A model generated the notes under the pieces. The model was not told the DNA's origin and did no database searches. It saw only the letters and a program-made list of their open reading frames with translations. This document shows positions 23,365-32,800 of a stretch of 64,000 nucleotides of DNA, piece by piece (positions within the stretch are counted from its first letter, which is position 1; the number at the start of each line of letters is the position of its first letter). This DNA comes from Bog-473 sp963736525 (lineage in GTDB: Bacteria; Actinomycetota; Acidimicrobiia; Acidimicrobiales; RAAP-2): NCBI GenBank assembly GCA_963736525.1, contig CAVTPF010000021.1, forward strand, positions 3,282 to 67,281, in the 5' to 3' direction. The position numbers and the translations under genes are program-made.

Positions 23365-24726
23365 TCATCCACCTTCCTTCGTCGCGCGGTCTGCGGGCCG
23401 GCACGTGATATCCACCAGTTTGTATGCGATCACGGGTGTCTCGCGTCCCTTGACCAATTGGGACGGCAAAGCGACGGCTTGGCGAGGAATTTCCCAGGCC
23501 TCGACCGTCGCCTGGGAGACGACGGTCTCGCCCGCCTCCGCGAGCTGTTGAAGCCGCTGGGACATGTTGACCGTGTCCCCCACGAGCGTGTACTCCAGCC
23601 GCTCTTCCGAGCCCAGGAGCGCCGCGGCAGCCTCACCCGTCGACAGGCCGAGGCCAAGGCCGAAGGGAGGCAGGCCCTCCTCCTCCCATTGGCGGTTGAT
23701 GTGCAGCTGCTTCTCGTGCATGGCCTGTGCCGCGACGACCGCTCGGTCGGCGTGATCCGCCTGCTCGAACGGCGCCCCGAAGACAGCCATCACGGCATCC
23801 CCCACGAACTGCATTACCGTGCCATTCTCACCCAGGATCGCCTCGTTCATGGCGGCCCGGTGCACATTCAACTGACCGGCGAGCTGGCTCGGATCGGCGT
23901 GCTCGGCGATGGTGGAGTACGAGCGGATGTCGCTCATGAGCACGGTCACGACGACCCGCTCGGTCTCGCCGATGTGACGGCCGTCCCTTCGGAGCTTCTC
24001 TGCCAGTCCGCCCGGCAGCAGCCGCGACAGCGTCTCCCCCTGCTCTTCGCGATCCACGATCGCCTTGTGCAGGAGCCGCAGCCGCTGCAGCGCACCTTCC
24101 ATACCGGCGGAGACACCCTCTGCGAGCTTCACGAAGACTGCCTCGACCTCGGCGTCGACCGCTTCGGGCGGCAGTCCCCTGCTCACGGCGATCGCCTTGA
24201 TGGGCTTTCCCTCGGCGACCATCCCGAGGAGCTCCTCCTCGGCGGGCGTGAGGCCGCCGTCCGACGTCACCGGTCGGACCAAGGCGTCCACGATGGCGGG
24301 GTCCAGCGCGTTGCCCCCGGTGGCGACGGCGCGGATGGCGTCGACCAGTTGATCGCCCTGCGCGATGTGGTCCTTCAACAGATAGCCGTAGCCAGCCGAG
24401 CCTTCTGCGAGCAGCGACACGGCGTACTCGGGGTCGTCGTACTGGGACAGGATCACGACACCGGTGCCAGGATGTCGCTTCCGCACCTCCTTGGCTGCAT
24501 CGATCCCCTCGCGGTTGAAGGCTGGGGGCATCCGGATATCGGTGACCAGGACCTGAGGCTCGAGCGAGGCGGCGCCCTGCACCACCTCGTCATAGTCGGC
24601 GGCGACCCCGACGATCCGAAGGTCCTTATGCCGCTCAATGAGCGCTCGGACGCCCTCACGCACGATGAGGTTGTCGTCGGCCAGCAGCACGGAGATCGTG
24701 CCGGCACCAGCGTCGTGGTCATCCAT
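23365..24726 (-). CDS. receiver - LuxR-type HTH - class III nucleotide cyclase fusion
   Basis: This 453-residue protein joins a receiver domain (phosphoacceptor D63, K118), a degenerate LuxR-type helix-turn-helix (LTPAEEELLGMVAEGKPIKAI, residues 159-203) and a class III cyclase domain (about 255-425). The cyclase keeps both metal-binding Asp (D266 in MSDIRSYS, D310 in FVGDAVMAVF) and the transition-state N387 and R391 (VGDTVNMSQR). Phosphorylation could thus control cAMP or cGMP synthesis. The HTH recognition helix reads EAVDAEVEAVF, unlike DNA-binding LuxR helices, so it may have become a linker. It is coupled to the ABC ATPase gene. Confidence 0.88.
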   Translation of the reverse strand: MDDHDAGAGTISVLLADDNLIVREGVRALIERHKDLRIVGVAADYDEVVQGAASLEPQVLVTDIRMPPAFNREGIDAAKEVRKRHPGTGVVILSQYDDPEYAVSLLAEGSAGYGYLLKDHIAQGDQLVDAIRAVATGGNALDPAIVDALVRPVTSDGGLTPAEEELLGMVAEGKPIKAIAVSRGLPPEAVDAEVEAVFVKLAEGVSAGMEGALQRLRLLHKAIVDREEQGETLSRLLPGGLAEKLRRDGRHIGETERVVVTVLMSDIRSYSTIAEHADPSQLAGQLNVHRAAMNEAILGENGTVMQFVGDAVMAVFGAPFEQADHADRAVVAAQAMHEKQLHINRQWEEEGLPPFGLGLGLSTGEAAAALLGSEERLEYTLVGDTVNMSQRLQQLAEAGETVVSQATVEAWEIPRQAVALPSQLVKGRETPVIAYKLVDITCRPADRATKEGG

Positions 24727-24858
24727 CGCCTGTAGTTCTCACACACAACGCAGCGAGGCAACAGGTGGGGACCCTCCCGGCAACGGTGGTGCTAGGCACA
24801 CCTCCGGATGCCTGTCACCCCCCTCGTCAACGCAGATCCGCCGGTAGAGGCTGATCCC

Positions 24859-25884
24859 ATGACCGCTATCGAATCGCCGGTCCGCCACGAGGGCCTCGTC
24901 ACTTCGCTGTCATGGATCCCCACCGAGGCGATCGAGGGGGCCCAACGACTCGCTTTCGACTCGGGGATCACGCACTACGACCCCCCTCCTCCCCCCGAAG
25001 GCATGGACGTGGTGCGCCTCCGCGACGAGGACCGGTTCCGCTTCGCCAACGAGCTCCGCGCCTACATCACCGTCGACGACGCCGGTCGCATCGTTGACTG
25101 CGGCTATGAGGGTGGTGGCTTGATGGGCTCGACACTGGTCAACCTGGGCGCGGTCCGGCATCGTTTCCAGGCGGTGCAGCTGCCTGACATCCAACGTGAG
25201 CCCGAGCGCGGAGAGGGCTGGGTCCGCTTCGTCCAGACGTGCGGCGGCCGCACGGGCGTCCCCGCCCCGCGGCGGGTGCGACGCCGGCCCTTCATCCAGT
25301 GGCAGGCGCCTTTGGTGTGGACAACCCTGGCGCTGACGCTGCACGCCGACGGACGCTCGGAGCATGCGCTCGTCGGGGCCAGCAGGTTCCCGAGGCACTG
25401 GGTGTACGGCGCCGACAACCGGCTCTCCCACAAGTCCGGGCTCACGGACTTCAAGGACTGGTACCGCAAGTCCTTCGGCAAACACAGCCCCTGGGGCGAC
25501 GAGGACTCCGAGGCGTTGGTCTCCGTCGTCGAGTCGGCGCTCGAGACCGCCCTGTCGGCACAACTCATGCAAGGTGGCGGCAAACGCCGCATCGAGCGTT
25601 TCCCGGCCGGCACCGTCCTGTTCGAGGAAGGGAAGCCGGGCACCGAGATCCTCCTCGTCCTCGACGGGATCGTCCGGGTCGAGCGCGGCGGCGAGCGCTT
25701 GGCGGAATACGGACCGGGGGCCCTGCTGGGCGAGCGCGCGCACCTCGAAGGCGGCATCCGGACCTCCAGCAACATCGCAGTGACCCCGTGCCGGGTCGCC
25801 CTCTTCGAGGCAGACCGCATCGAGCGCGCGCATTTGGAGGAGCTGTCCGCGGGGCATCGCCGCGAGGACCTGGCGCGAGACTGA
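24859..25884 (+). CDS. cyclic nucleotide-binding domain protein
   Basis: This is a 341-residue protein. The N-terminal 230 residues form a domain I do not recognise (contains DWYRKSFGKHSPWGDEDSE near its end). The C-terminus is a CRP-type cyclic nucleotide-binding domain: FPAGTVLFEEGKPGTEILLV, a phosphate-binding cassette GERAHLEGGIRTSSNIAV and a closing beta strand. There is no HTH, so the effector must be the N-terminal domain. The ATG at 24859 follows GAGG; an ATG at 24808 is also possible. It is read divergently from the cyclase gene and four bases before the metallo-hydrolase. Confidence 0.85.
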   Translation: MTAIESPVRHEGLVTSLSWIPTEAIEGAQRLAFDSGITHYDPPPPPEGMDVVRLRDEDRFRFANELRAYITVDDAGRIVDCGYEGGGLMGSTLVNLGAVRHRFQAVQLPDIQREPERGEGWVRFVQTCGGRTGVPAPRRVRRRPFIQWQAPLVWTTLALTLHADGRSEHALVGASRFPRHWVYGADNRLSHKSGLTDFKDWYRKSFGKHSPWGDEDSEALVSVVESALETALSAQLMQGGGKRRIERFPAGTVLFEEGKPGTEILLVLDGIVRVERGGERLAEYGPGALLGERAHLEGGIRTSSNIAVTPCRVALFEADRIERAHLEELSAGHRREDLARD

Positions 25885-25888
25885 GCAG

Positions 25889-26737
25889 GTGCGCGTCCAC
25901 TTCTGCGGCACCCGGGGATCCACTCCCGCACCTGGTGCCGACTACGTCCGTTATGGCGGGCACACCTCCTGCGTGGCATTGGCGCACGACGGCGACCACT
26001 CCGGTGGGCCCACGCTGCTGCTCGACGCCGGCACGGGTCTTCGGCGCCTGCCCGAGCTCCTCGGCGACCAGCCCTTCCGGGGCACCGTGCTCCTGACCCA
26101 CCTGCACTGGGACCACGTCCAGGGATTGCCGTTCTTCGCGAGCGGTGATCGGGCGGACGCGCGGGTGACGTTGTTCCTGCCCGCGGAGGACCCGGCCATC
26201 GACCCCGAGCAGCTCCTCGCCCGCATGATGTCGCCACCCTTCTTCCCCATCGGGCCCGCGCAGCTGCGGGGCAGCTGGCGCTTCGCCCTCCTCCCCTCCC
26301 GCACCTTCGACGTCGAGGGGTTCAGTGTCATGGCGCTGGACGTGCCGCACAAGGGTGGCCGGACGGTGGGATTCCGAGTCAGCGACGGGCACTCGTCCGT
26401 CGCGTACATCCCCGACCATTGTCCGACGGCCCTCGGCCAGGGTCCCGAGGGGATCGGCGTGTACCACGACGCAGTCCTCGAACTGGCGGGCGGTGCCGAC
26501 CTCCTGATCCACGATGCCCACCTCCGGTCCGAGGAAGTGGAGCGGGAGGGATCGTTCGGTCATGCTGCCGCCGAGTACGCGGTGCGGCTCGGCACCATGG
26601 CGGGCGCCGCCCGGGTGGCGCTCTTCCATCATCGCCCGGAGCGCGACGATGTGGAGGTCGAGCGGACCGTCTGCCGGTTCGCCGAGAGCCCCGTCCCGGT
26701 CACGGCGGCCCAAGAGGGCACGACGACAACGCTGTGA
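25889..26737 (+). CDS. metallo-beta-lactamase-fold hydrolase, possible cyclic-phosphate phosphodiesterase
   Basis: This 282-residue enzyme has the MBL metal motif HLHWDH (H71, H73, D75, H76), GTRGSTPAPG at the N-terminus, PDHC and HDAH boxes and a final FHHRPE. The pattern is that of the PhnP/RNase Z/cyclic phosphodiesterase branch. The gene starts with GTG four bases after the stop of the cyclic nucleotide-binding protein, in one operon. Position beside a cyclase and a sensor suggests, but does not prove, that it degrades the cyclic nucleotide. Confidence 0.82.
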   Translation: MRVHFCGTRGSTPAPGADYVRYGGHTSCVALAHDGDHSGGPTLLLDAGTGLRRLPELLGDQPFRGTVLLTHLHWDHVQGLPFFASGDRADARVTLFLPAEDPAIDPEQLLARMMSPPFFPIGPAQLRGSWRFALLPSRTFDVEGFSVMALDVPHKGGRTVGFRVSDGHSSVAYIPDHCPTALGQGPEGIGVYHDAVLELAGGADLLIHDAHLRSEEVEREGSFGHAAAEYAVRLGTMAGAARVALFHHRPERDDVEVERTVCRFAESPVPVTAAQEGTTTTL

Positions 26738-26744
26738 GGTGCCC

Positions 26745-28190
26745 GTGACGCAGACGGACGCCATCGTGGTGGGTGCCGGGCCCAACGGGCTGGTCGCGGC
26801 GGTCGTCCTGGCCCGCGCCGGCCTGCGGGTCGAGGTCTATGAGGCGGCGGACGAGCCGGGCGGCGGCTGTCGTACCGCCGAACTGACATTGCCCGGCTTC
26901 CACCACGACGTGTGCTCCGCGGTGCACCCCCTCCTGATGGCGTCTCCCGCGTTCCGCGACATCGATCTCGCTGCCCGCGGGGTGCGCCTCTTGAGTCCGG
27001 CGATCGCCTTCGCCCACCCGCTCGGCGGTGGACGCGCCGTCGCCGTCGGGCACGAGATCGACGACGTCGCCGCATCGCTCGGGGCGGACGGATCGGCCTA
27101 CGCGCGCCTCTTCTCGCCCCTCGTCCGCGACATGGACAAGATCCTGCCGGCCTTCCTGAGCTCCATGCGCTCCGTGCCTGCGCATCCGCTGGCGGCGGCC
27201 GGCTTCGGCCTGCGCGCGCTCCCGTCCGCGCAACACCTGGCGCGGCGGTTCCACACCGAGGAGGGACGCGCCCTGGTGGCCGGGACCGCCGCCCACTCCA
27301 TGCTGCCGCTCACGGCTCCGCTCTCGGGAGTCTTCCCGCGGCTGTTCACGGCAATGGCGCATCGCTACGGCTGGCCCGTGGTGGAAGGCGGAAGCGCCGC
27401 CGTCGTGGACGCGCTGGTGGCCGAGCTCTCGGCCCTAGGCGGGCGGATCGAGACGGGACACCTGGTCAAGCGCCTCGACGAGCTCCCCCCGGCGCGGGCC
27501 GTCGTGCTCGACGTCACCCCCCGCCAGCTGGTCGACATGGCCGGGGATGCCGTGCCGTCTCGGTACGCCCGCGCCCTCTCCCGCTACCGCTACGGGCCCG
27601 GCGTGTGCAAGGTCGACTGGGCGCTCAGGGGCCCCGTGCCCTGGGAAGCGGAGGCGTGCCGGCGAGCCGTCACCGTGCACGTGGGAGGCACGTTCGAGGA
27701 GATCGCACGGAGTGAGGCCGACGTCAACGCGGGGCGTCACGCCGACCGGCCCTACTGCCTGGTGGTCCAGCCCGGCGTCGTCGACCCGACGCGCGCGCCG
27801 GCGGGTCGGCACACGCTGTGGGCCTACTGCCACGTCCCGAACGGCTCGGACGTCGACATGACGGAGCGCGTGGAGGCGCAGGTGGAGAGGTTCGCCCCTG
27901 GCTTCCGGGACCTCGTGCTGGCTCGGTCCACCTTCACCGCCGTGGCCACGGAGGAGCACAACCCGAGCTATGTCGGGGGCGACATCAACGCCGGCGCGGC
28001 CACGCTGCGCCAAATGCTCCTCCGTCCGACCGCGCGGTGGAACCCGTACCGCACCGCCGTGAAGGGCGTCTACCTCTGCTCCGCCGCCACGCCACCCGGG
28101 GGCGGCGTCCACGGCATGTGCGGGCTCGGGGCGGCACGCGCGGCCTTGCGCGACCTCGGCGGGGACGGAGCCGGCCCGCTGCCGGCCTGA
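26745..28190 (+). CDS. FAD-dependent oxidoreductase, phytoene desaturase/CrtI-like
   Basis: This 481-residue flavoprotein has the dinucleotide-binding motif GAGPNGLVAAVVLARAG (10-26) followed by EVYEAADEPGGGC, and a C-terminal FAD box ending TPPGGGVHGMCG. It belongs to the phytoene desaturase-like NAD(P)/FAD oxidoreductases of unknown substrate common in actinobacteria. The GTG at 26745 lies seven bases after the metallo-hydrolase stop. Its TGA shares a base with the next ATG (TGATG). Confidence 0.88.
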   Translation: MTQTDAIVVGAGPNGLVAAVVLARAGLRVEVYEAADEPGGGCRTAELTLPGFHHDVCSAVHPLLMASPAFRDIDLAARGVRLLSPAIAFAHPLGGGRAVAVGHEIDDVAASLGADGSAYARLFSPLVRDMDKILPAFLSSMRSVPAHPLAAAGFGLRALPSAQHLARRFHTEEGRALVAGTAAHSMLPLTAPLSGVFPRLFTAMAHRYGWPVVEGGSAAVVDALVAELSALGGRIETGHLVKRLDELPPARAVVLDVTPRQLVDMAGDAVPSRYARALSRYRYGPGVCKVDWALRGPVPWEAEACRRAVTVHVGGTFEEIARSEADVNAGRHADRPYCLVVQPGVVDPTRAPAGRHTLWAYCHVPNGSDVDMTERVEAQVERFAPGFRDLVLARSTFTAVATEEHNPSYVGGDINAGAATLRQMLLRPTARWNPYRTAVKGVYLCSAATPPGGGVHGMCGLGAARAALRDLGGDGAGPLPA

Positions 28191-30680
28191 TGGGGCGCAC
28201 CATGTCCTACGCCCGGTACAGGTTCCGGGCGACGTGGAGGTCCGAATGGTCCTCCTTCGTCTCGATCGTTGTCCTCATCGGCGCGCTGGGCGGTCTCTCC
28301 ATGGGAGCGGTGGCGGCGGCGCGCAGCACCGAGTCGTCCTACTCCGACTACGTGGTGAGCTCGCACGTGCCGAATCTCTTCGTGTTGGACGGCGTGATCA
28401 ACCCCGGCATCGGGCTCGACTCCGCGTACAATCCCGCCCTCCTGCACCAGATCGCCCGGCTGCCCCACGTCGAGCGCGTGGCGAGCACCGTCGAGCTGAA
28501 CATGGGGCCGCTGACGCGCCGTGGTGAGGTGGTACCGAGCACGGCGAACATCCCGGCCGAAGCGAGCGTCAACGGCCTGGACTACACGGAGGATCCGGTT
28601 TCCATCACGCAGGGGAGGATGGCCGATCCCCACCGCGCCGACGAATTCGTGGTGGACGCGGCAACGGCCAAGGCACTCGGCTACCACGTGGGGGAGGAGA
28701 TCCCCATGGGGTGGTTGACCAACACGCAGGCCACCTCGGGGAACCTGAACCCGAACCTCCCCATCCCCCCGCGCAGCGGGTGCGGGTCAGGCTGGTCGGC
28801 ATCGCGGGTGGCCAGGCGACCACGCTGTTCCGGGACCAGGACGACGCCAACGGCCCCGCGATCATGCTGTTCACCCCGGGGCTGACGAACAAGCTCCTGG
28901 CCTGTTGCAGCAACGACATGCTCAGCGCGCTGACGCTGCAGGGCGGCAACCGGTACGACTCCGCGGTGGAGTCGGAGGTCAGGCAGGTGCTCCCCAAGGG
29001 ACTGCCCTTCGTCTACGTGGAAATGCAAAGCGTGGAGACAACCGCCAGCGAGACCCTGCGGCCGGAAGCCATCGCGCTCGGCGTGTTCGGAGGCATCGCC
29101 GGCGCCGCCGCGCTCTTGATCGGAGGACAGATCATCACCCGGCGGATCCGCTTGCGCGCGACGGACCTCGACGTCCTCCGCGCCCTGGGCGCCGATCACC
29201 CGATGATCATCTCGGACAGCCTGGTTGGCACCCTGGGAGCCGTGTTCGCCGGCTCTCTCCTGGGGGGGCTGGCGGCGCTCGGCCTCTCCCCGCTCGCCCC
29301 CTGGGCCCGGTGCGACCGTTCCTGCGTACGGAGGTGCACGCGGACTGGACGGTCATCGGGCTCGGCGTGGCCGCGCTCATGCTGGCCCTCGGCACCGTCG
29401 CCGTGGTGGCGGCGTACCTCTCGCTTCCGGGCCGTGTCCGTGGGCGCGCCCACCGGGTGGCGCCGTCGTGGGCGGCGACGGCCGCGACTCGAACCGGACT
29501 GCCACCCTCGGCGGTGACCGGCGTCCGCTTCGCGCTGGAGCCGGGGGCCGGACGGACCGCCGTGCCCGTGCGCTCCGCCATCCTGGGCGCCATTCTGGCC
29601 GTCACGGTCGTGGTGGCGACGGTGACGTTCGGCTCCAGCCTCGACACGTTGGTCTCGCACCCCGCCCTGTACGGCTGGAACTGGACCTACGACATGGACG
29701 GCGGCGGCGGGCTCGGCGACATTCCGGGCCAGGCGGCCGCCAAGCTGCTCAATGCGGACCCGCTCGTGCGCAGCTGGACGGGTGTCTACTACTCCACACT
29801 GCAATTCGACGGGACGAACGTGCCGGTCATGGGCACCACGCCGCGCGCCGCCGTCGCCCCTCCGCTCCTGAGCGGTCACGTCCTCGACGCGGCGAACCAG
29901 GTCGTGCTGGGCGCGTCCACCCTGCGCCAATTGCACACGCAGGTCGGGGACACCGTGGAGGAGCGGGCGGACAACGGCCGATCGGCGAGGCTCACCGTCG
30001 TGGGCACCGCCACATTGCCCCCGATCGGCGTGCTTGGGTCGTCGCACCTCGAGATGGGTACCGGAGCCGTCGTGTCGTACCGGCTGATCCCGCCCGCGGC
30101 CCGGGACCTCTTCGAAGTCGCACCCGGACCAAACGCGATATTGGTGCGGACGAGGGGCGGTGCGAGCGAGCCGGCCCTGCGGTCGCTGCAGGCCATCGGG
30201 CGCACGCTCGGCATCGCGGAGAACGGCGGCTCCGTGCTGCCGGTCGTACGGCCTGCCGAGATCCTCAATTACGGGTCGCTGGGCGCGACGCCCACGCTGC
30301 TCGGTGCCGCCCTCGCCGCCGGCGCGGTGGCCGCCCTGGGCATCACACTGATGACGTCAGTCCGCCGCCGGCGGCGCGACCTGGCGATCCTCAAGACCCT
30401 GGGTTTCACACGACGGCAGCTGGCGGCCGCCGTCGGCGTACAAGCGGGTGTGGCTGCCGTGATCGGCTGTGCCGTGGGGATCCCGGTCGGGATCGCGCTC
30501 GGCCGGGTGCTCTGGGACCTGTTCGCCAACGAGATCAGCGCAGTGCCCTACCCGGCCGTGCCGACAGGTTCCATCGTGTGGATCGGGCTCATCGCCACCG
30601 CACTGGCCGTGCTTGTCGCCACCATCCCGGGGCGTCTCGCGGCGCGCACCCGTACGTCGCAGCTCTTGCGCGTCGAGTGA
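28190..30680 (+). pseudogene. FtsX-like ABC permease split by two -1 frameshifts
   Basis: The ATG at 28190 overlaps the preceding stop. The protein reads MGRTMSYARYRFRATWRSEW in one frame to about 28768, continues in a second frame (QRVRVRLVGIAGGQ onward) to about 29300 and finishes in a third frame (PVRPFLRTEVHADW onward) at 30680. Added together it matches the permease at 16585-19176 over its whole length, including RRRRDLAILKTLGF and PYPAVPTGS. Both breaks lie in C runs (28765-28770 and 29297-29301). Restoring one C at each gives a single uninterrupted gene of about 830 codons. It is either a recent pseudogene or an intact gene with two homopolymer reading errors; I favour the latter. Confidence 0.85.
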
Positions 30681-30789
30681 AGGGACCGGCTCGCTCGCAC
30701 TGACCACACCCGGCGAGGGGTGTTGGCACCCGGGGTGCCGGTGTGCTCGCACCCTGTTGGCGACGGGCGCACTGTGCGTGAATGGCACC

Positions 30790-31800
30790 ATGCGCACACA
30801 CAGATCCCACCCGACGACCGGCAACGAACGACGCAATCGGCGCTTCGCCCGCCGCGTCGCGTTCCTGGCGCCGGCGCTCGCGCTCGTCGGTATCGGCGCC
30901 GCGCTTCCGTCGGCCGCGTCCAGCGCCTCGACAACGACCACCGCGCCGGCGGGCACCGTCGTCTCGGCCGAATCGAGCCCGTACGGCTCGGTGCTCATGG
31001 TCGGGTCGGGACAGTTCGCCGGGTACTCGCTGTACACGTTCGACCGGAACACCCCGAGCGCGTGCACGACGACCGCGATCACGGTGCAGAACATGCCGCT
31101 CACCTGTACGGGCGCGGAAACCGACAAGACGGCCGACTGGCCCGCGCTGACCACGACCGGTAAGCCGGTGGCGGGACCGGGGGTCGAGCAGCGCCTGCTC
31201 GGGACCGTCTACCGCAAAGACATCGGAGCGGATCAGGTCACCTACGCCGGCAAGCTGCTCTACCTCTTCGACACGAAGCCGCACGTGTTCCAGGGCGCCA
31301 ACTTCGTCGAGACCGTGCTCCCGCTGCCCCCCTGGCACGGGCTCTGGTACCTCGTCTCGGCCAAGAGCGGGAAGCCCGACACGGGGCCGATCGCGCTCTC
31401 GACCCAGACCACCCCCAAGGGCCCGACCGTCCTGGCCGCTGCCATGTTCCAGGGCGTGGGGATCACGCCGATCATCGTCTACACGTACAGCAAGGACACC
31501 AAGGACCACAGTACGTGCACCGGAGCGTGCGCCCTGACGTGGCCACCTGTCCTCACGAGTGCGGCACCGCAGGCAACCGGGTTGCCCTCCGGCTCGGTCG
31601 GCGAGACGAAGCGCGCGGACGGCACCGAGCAACTGACCTTTCACGGCAAGCCCCTGTACTTCTACTCAGAAGAGGTGCCGCAGCTGAACCCGGCCACGGG
31701 GAACCCCCTCAACCCCGCCACGATCGGCACCGGTGCCGGACTCGCCGGCCCCGCCCACTTCGGCGGCACGTTCTCCTTGGTGCCGGCGCCCGCGTCCTGA
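30790..31800 (+). CDS. secreted protein of the Lipoprotein_15 (YxFxxD) repeat type
   Basis: This 336-residue exported protein has an N-terminal Arg-rich region, a hydrophobic segment (FLAPALALVGIGAALPSAAS) and a Thr/Ser-rich linker. Repeats follow in which an Y-x-[FWY] motif precedes an acidic or polar pair: SLYTFDRNT, LLYLFDTK, IVYTYSKDT and LYFYSEE. A CTGACALTWPPVL motif is typical of the family. Function is unknown; the family is envelope-associated. A lipobox Cys is not evident, so the protein may be free or anchored by its N-terminal helix. The ATG at 30790 is preferred; a GTG four codons upstream is possible. Confidence 0.8.
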   Translation: MRTHRSHPTTGNERRNRRFARRVAFLAPALALVGIGAALPSAASSASTTTTAPAGTVVSAESSPYGSVLMVGSGQFAGYSLYTFDRNTPSACTTTAITVQNMPLTCTGAETDKTADWPALTTTGKPVAGPGVEQRLLGTVYRKDIGADQVTYAGKLLYLFDTKPHVFQGANFVETVLPLPPWHGLWYLVSAKSGKPDTGPIALSTQTTPKGPTVLAAAMFQGVGITPIIVYTYSKDTKDHSTCTGACALTWPPVLTSAAPQATGLPSGSVGETKRADGTEQLTFHGKPLYFYSEEVPQLNPATGNPLNPATIGTGAGLAGPAHFGGTFSLVPAPAS

Positions 31801-31807
31801 GCAGCGA

Positions 31808-32746
31808 TCAGCTCCCGAACTGTCCCACCAGAAGCTCACCCACCCGGCGCACAGTGTCGGACGTACCGGTGGGGACGTTGAAGACCAAGTACTCGACGCC
31901 GACCGCGGCCAACTCCTCGACCCGCGCCACCAACTCGTCGGAGGTGCCCACGTCCGAACCGGTGGGCTCCTCCCCGGTCGCCTGGCGCAAGAAGTCCTTG
32001 GTCGCCGCCGTCTCCTCCTCGCTGCCGGTGAGCACGAGGGTGCTGAGCCGGCTGACCGTCACCTCGGCCGGGTCGCGCCCGACAGCCTTGCAGTGGCCGC
32101 GCAGGACATCCACCTTGTGGGCGACGGTGGCGGGATCGCCGAAGATGTTGCACATGTCGGCGTAGCGCGCCACGAGCTGCAGCGTCCGCTTCTCGCCGCC
32201 ACCGCCGACGAGGATCATGGGCCCGCCGTGCTGCACGGGCGGCGGCACGTTCCGTGCCTCGTGGATCCGGTAGTAGCGGCCGTCGAACGTGGGGGCCTCC
32301 TCGGTGAACATGGCCCGGCAGATCTGCAGGGCCTCCTCCAGGCGGTCGAGCCGCTCGCCCGCCGGCGGGAAGTCGAAGCCGAGCCCCTCGTGCTCCACGT
32401 CGTACCAGGCGGCGCCGAGGCCCAGGATGGCGCGGCCCGAGCTGATCACGTCCAAGGTGGTGACGATCTTGGCCAGGTGGGCCGGGTTGCGGTACGTGAC
32501 ACCGGTGACCATGGCGCCGAGCCGCACCCGCGACGTGCGCGCCGCCAGAGCTCCCAGCAGCGTGTAGGCGTCGAGCATGGGCTGGGACGGCCCGCCCATC
32601 GGGGGCAGCTGGTAGAAGTGGTCCATCACCCACACCGAGTCGAAGCCGGTCTGCTCGGCGGCCGTGGCCATCTCGACGAGGCCGTCGAAGAGCACGCCGG
32701 GCGTCTGGTCGGTCGTGAAATTGGGGATCTGCAGTCCGAAGCGCAT
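31808..32746 (-). CDS. LLM-class F420-dependent oxidoreductase
   Basis: This 312-residue enzyme starts MRFGLQIPNFTTDQ and has VMDHFYQLPP, GVTYRNPAHLAKIVTTLDV, GLGAAWYDVEHEGLGF and GGGGEKRTLQL, all landmarks of F420-dependent LLM enzymes. It is clearly similar to the product of 8637-9506 and less similar to that of 36470-37330. It ends eight bases from the convergent lipoprotein gene. The substrate is unknown. Confidence 0.9.
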   Translation of the reverse strand: MRFGLQIPNFTTDQTPGVLFDGLVEMATAAEQTGFDSVWVMDHFYQLPPMGGPSQPMLDAYTLLGALAARTSRVRLGAMVTGVTYRNPAHLAKIVTTLDVISSGRAILGLGAAWYDVEHEGLGFDFPPAGERLDRLEEALQICRAMFTEEAPTFDGRYYRIHEARNVPPPVQHGGPMILVGGGGEKRTLQLVARYADMCNIFGDPATVAHKVDVLRGHCKAVGRDPAEVTVSRLSTLVLTGSEEETAATKDFLRQATGEEPTGSDVGTSDELVARVEELAAVGVEYLVFNVPTGTSDTVRRVGELLVGQFGS

Positions 32747-32800
32747 GAGCGGAACCTACCGGTGCGACCCGAGGCGGCGCGCCGGCCGCACCGCCGGCGG

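Noticed and set aside
22681..24735. 684-codon plus-strand frame opposite the ATPase and cyclase fusion
   Set aside because: The minus-strand genes carry all the conserved motifs; the plus frame has none.
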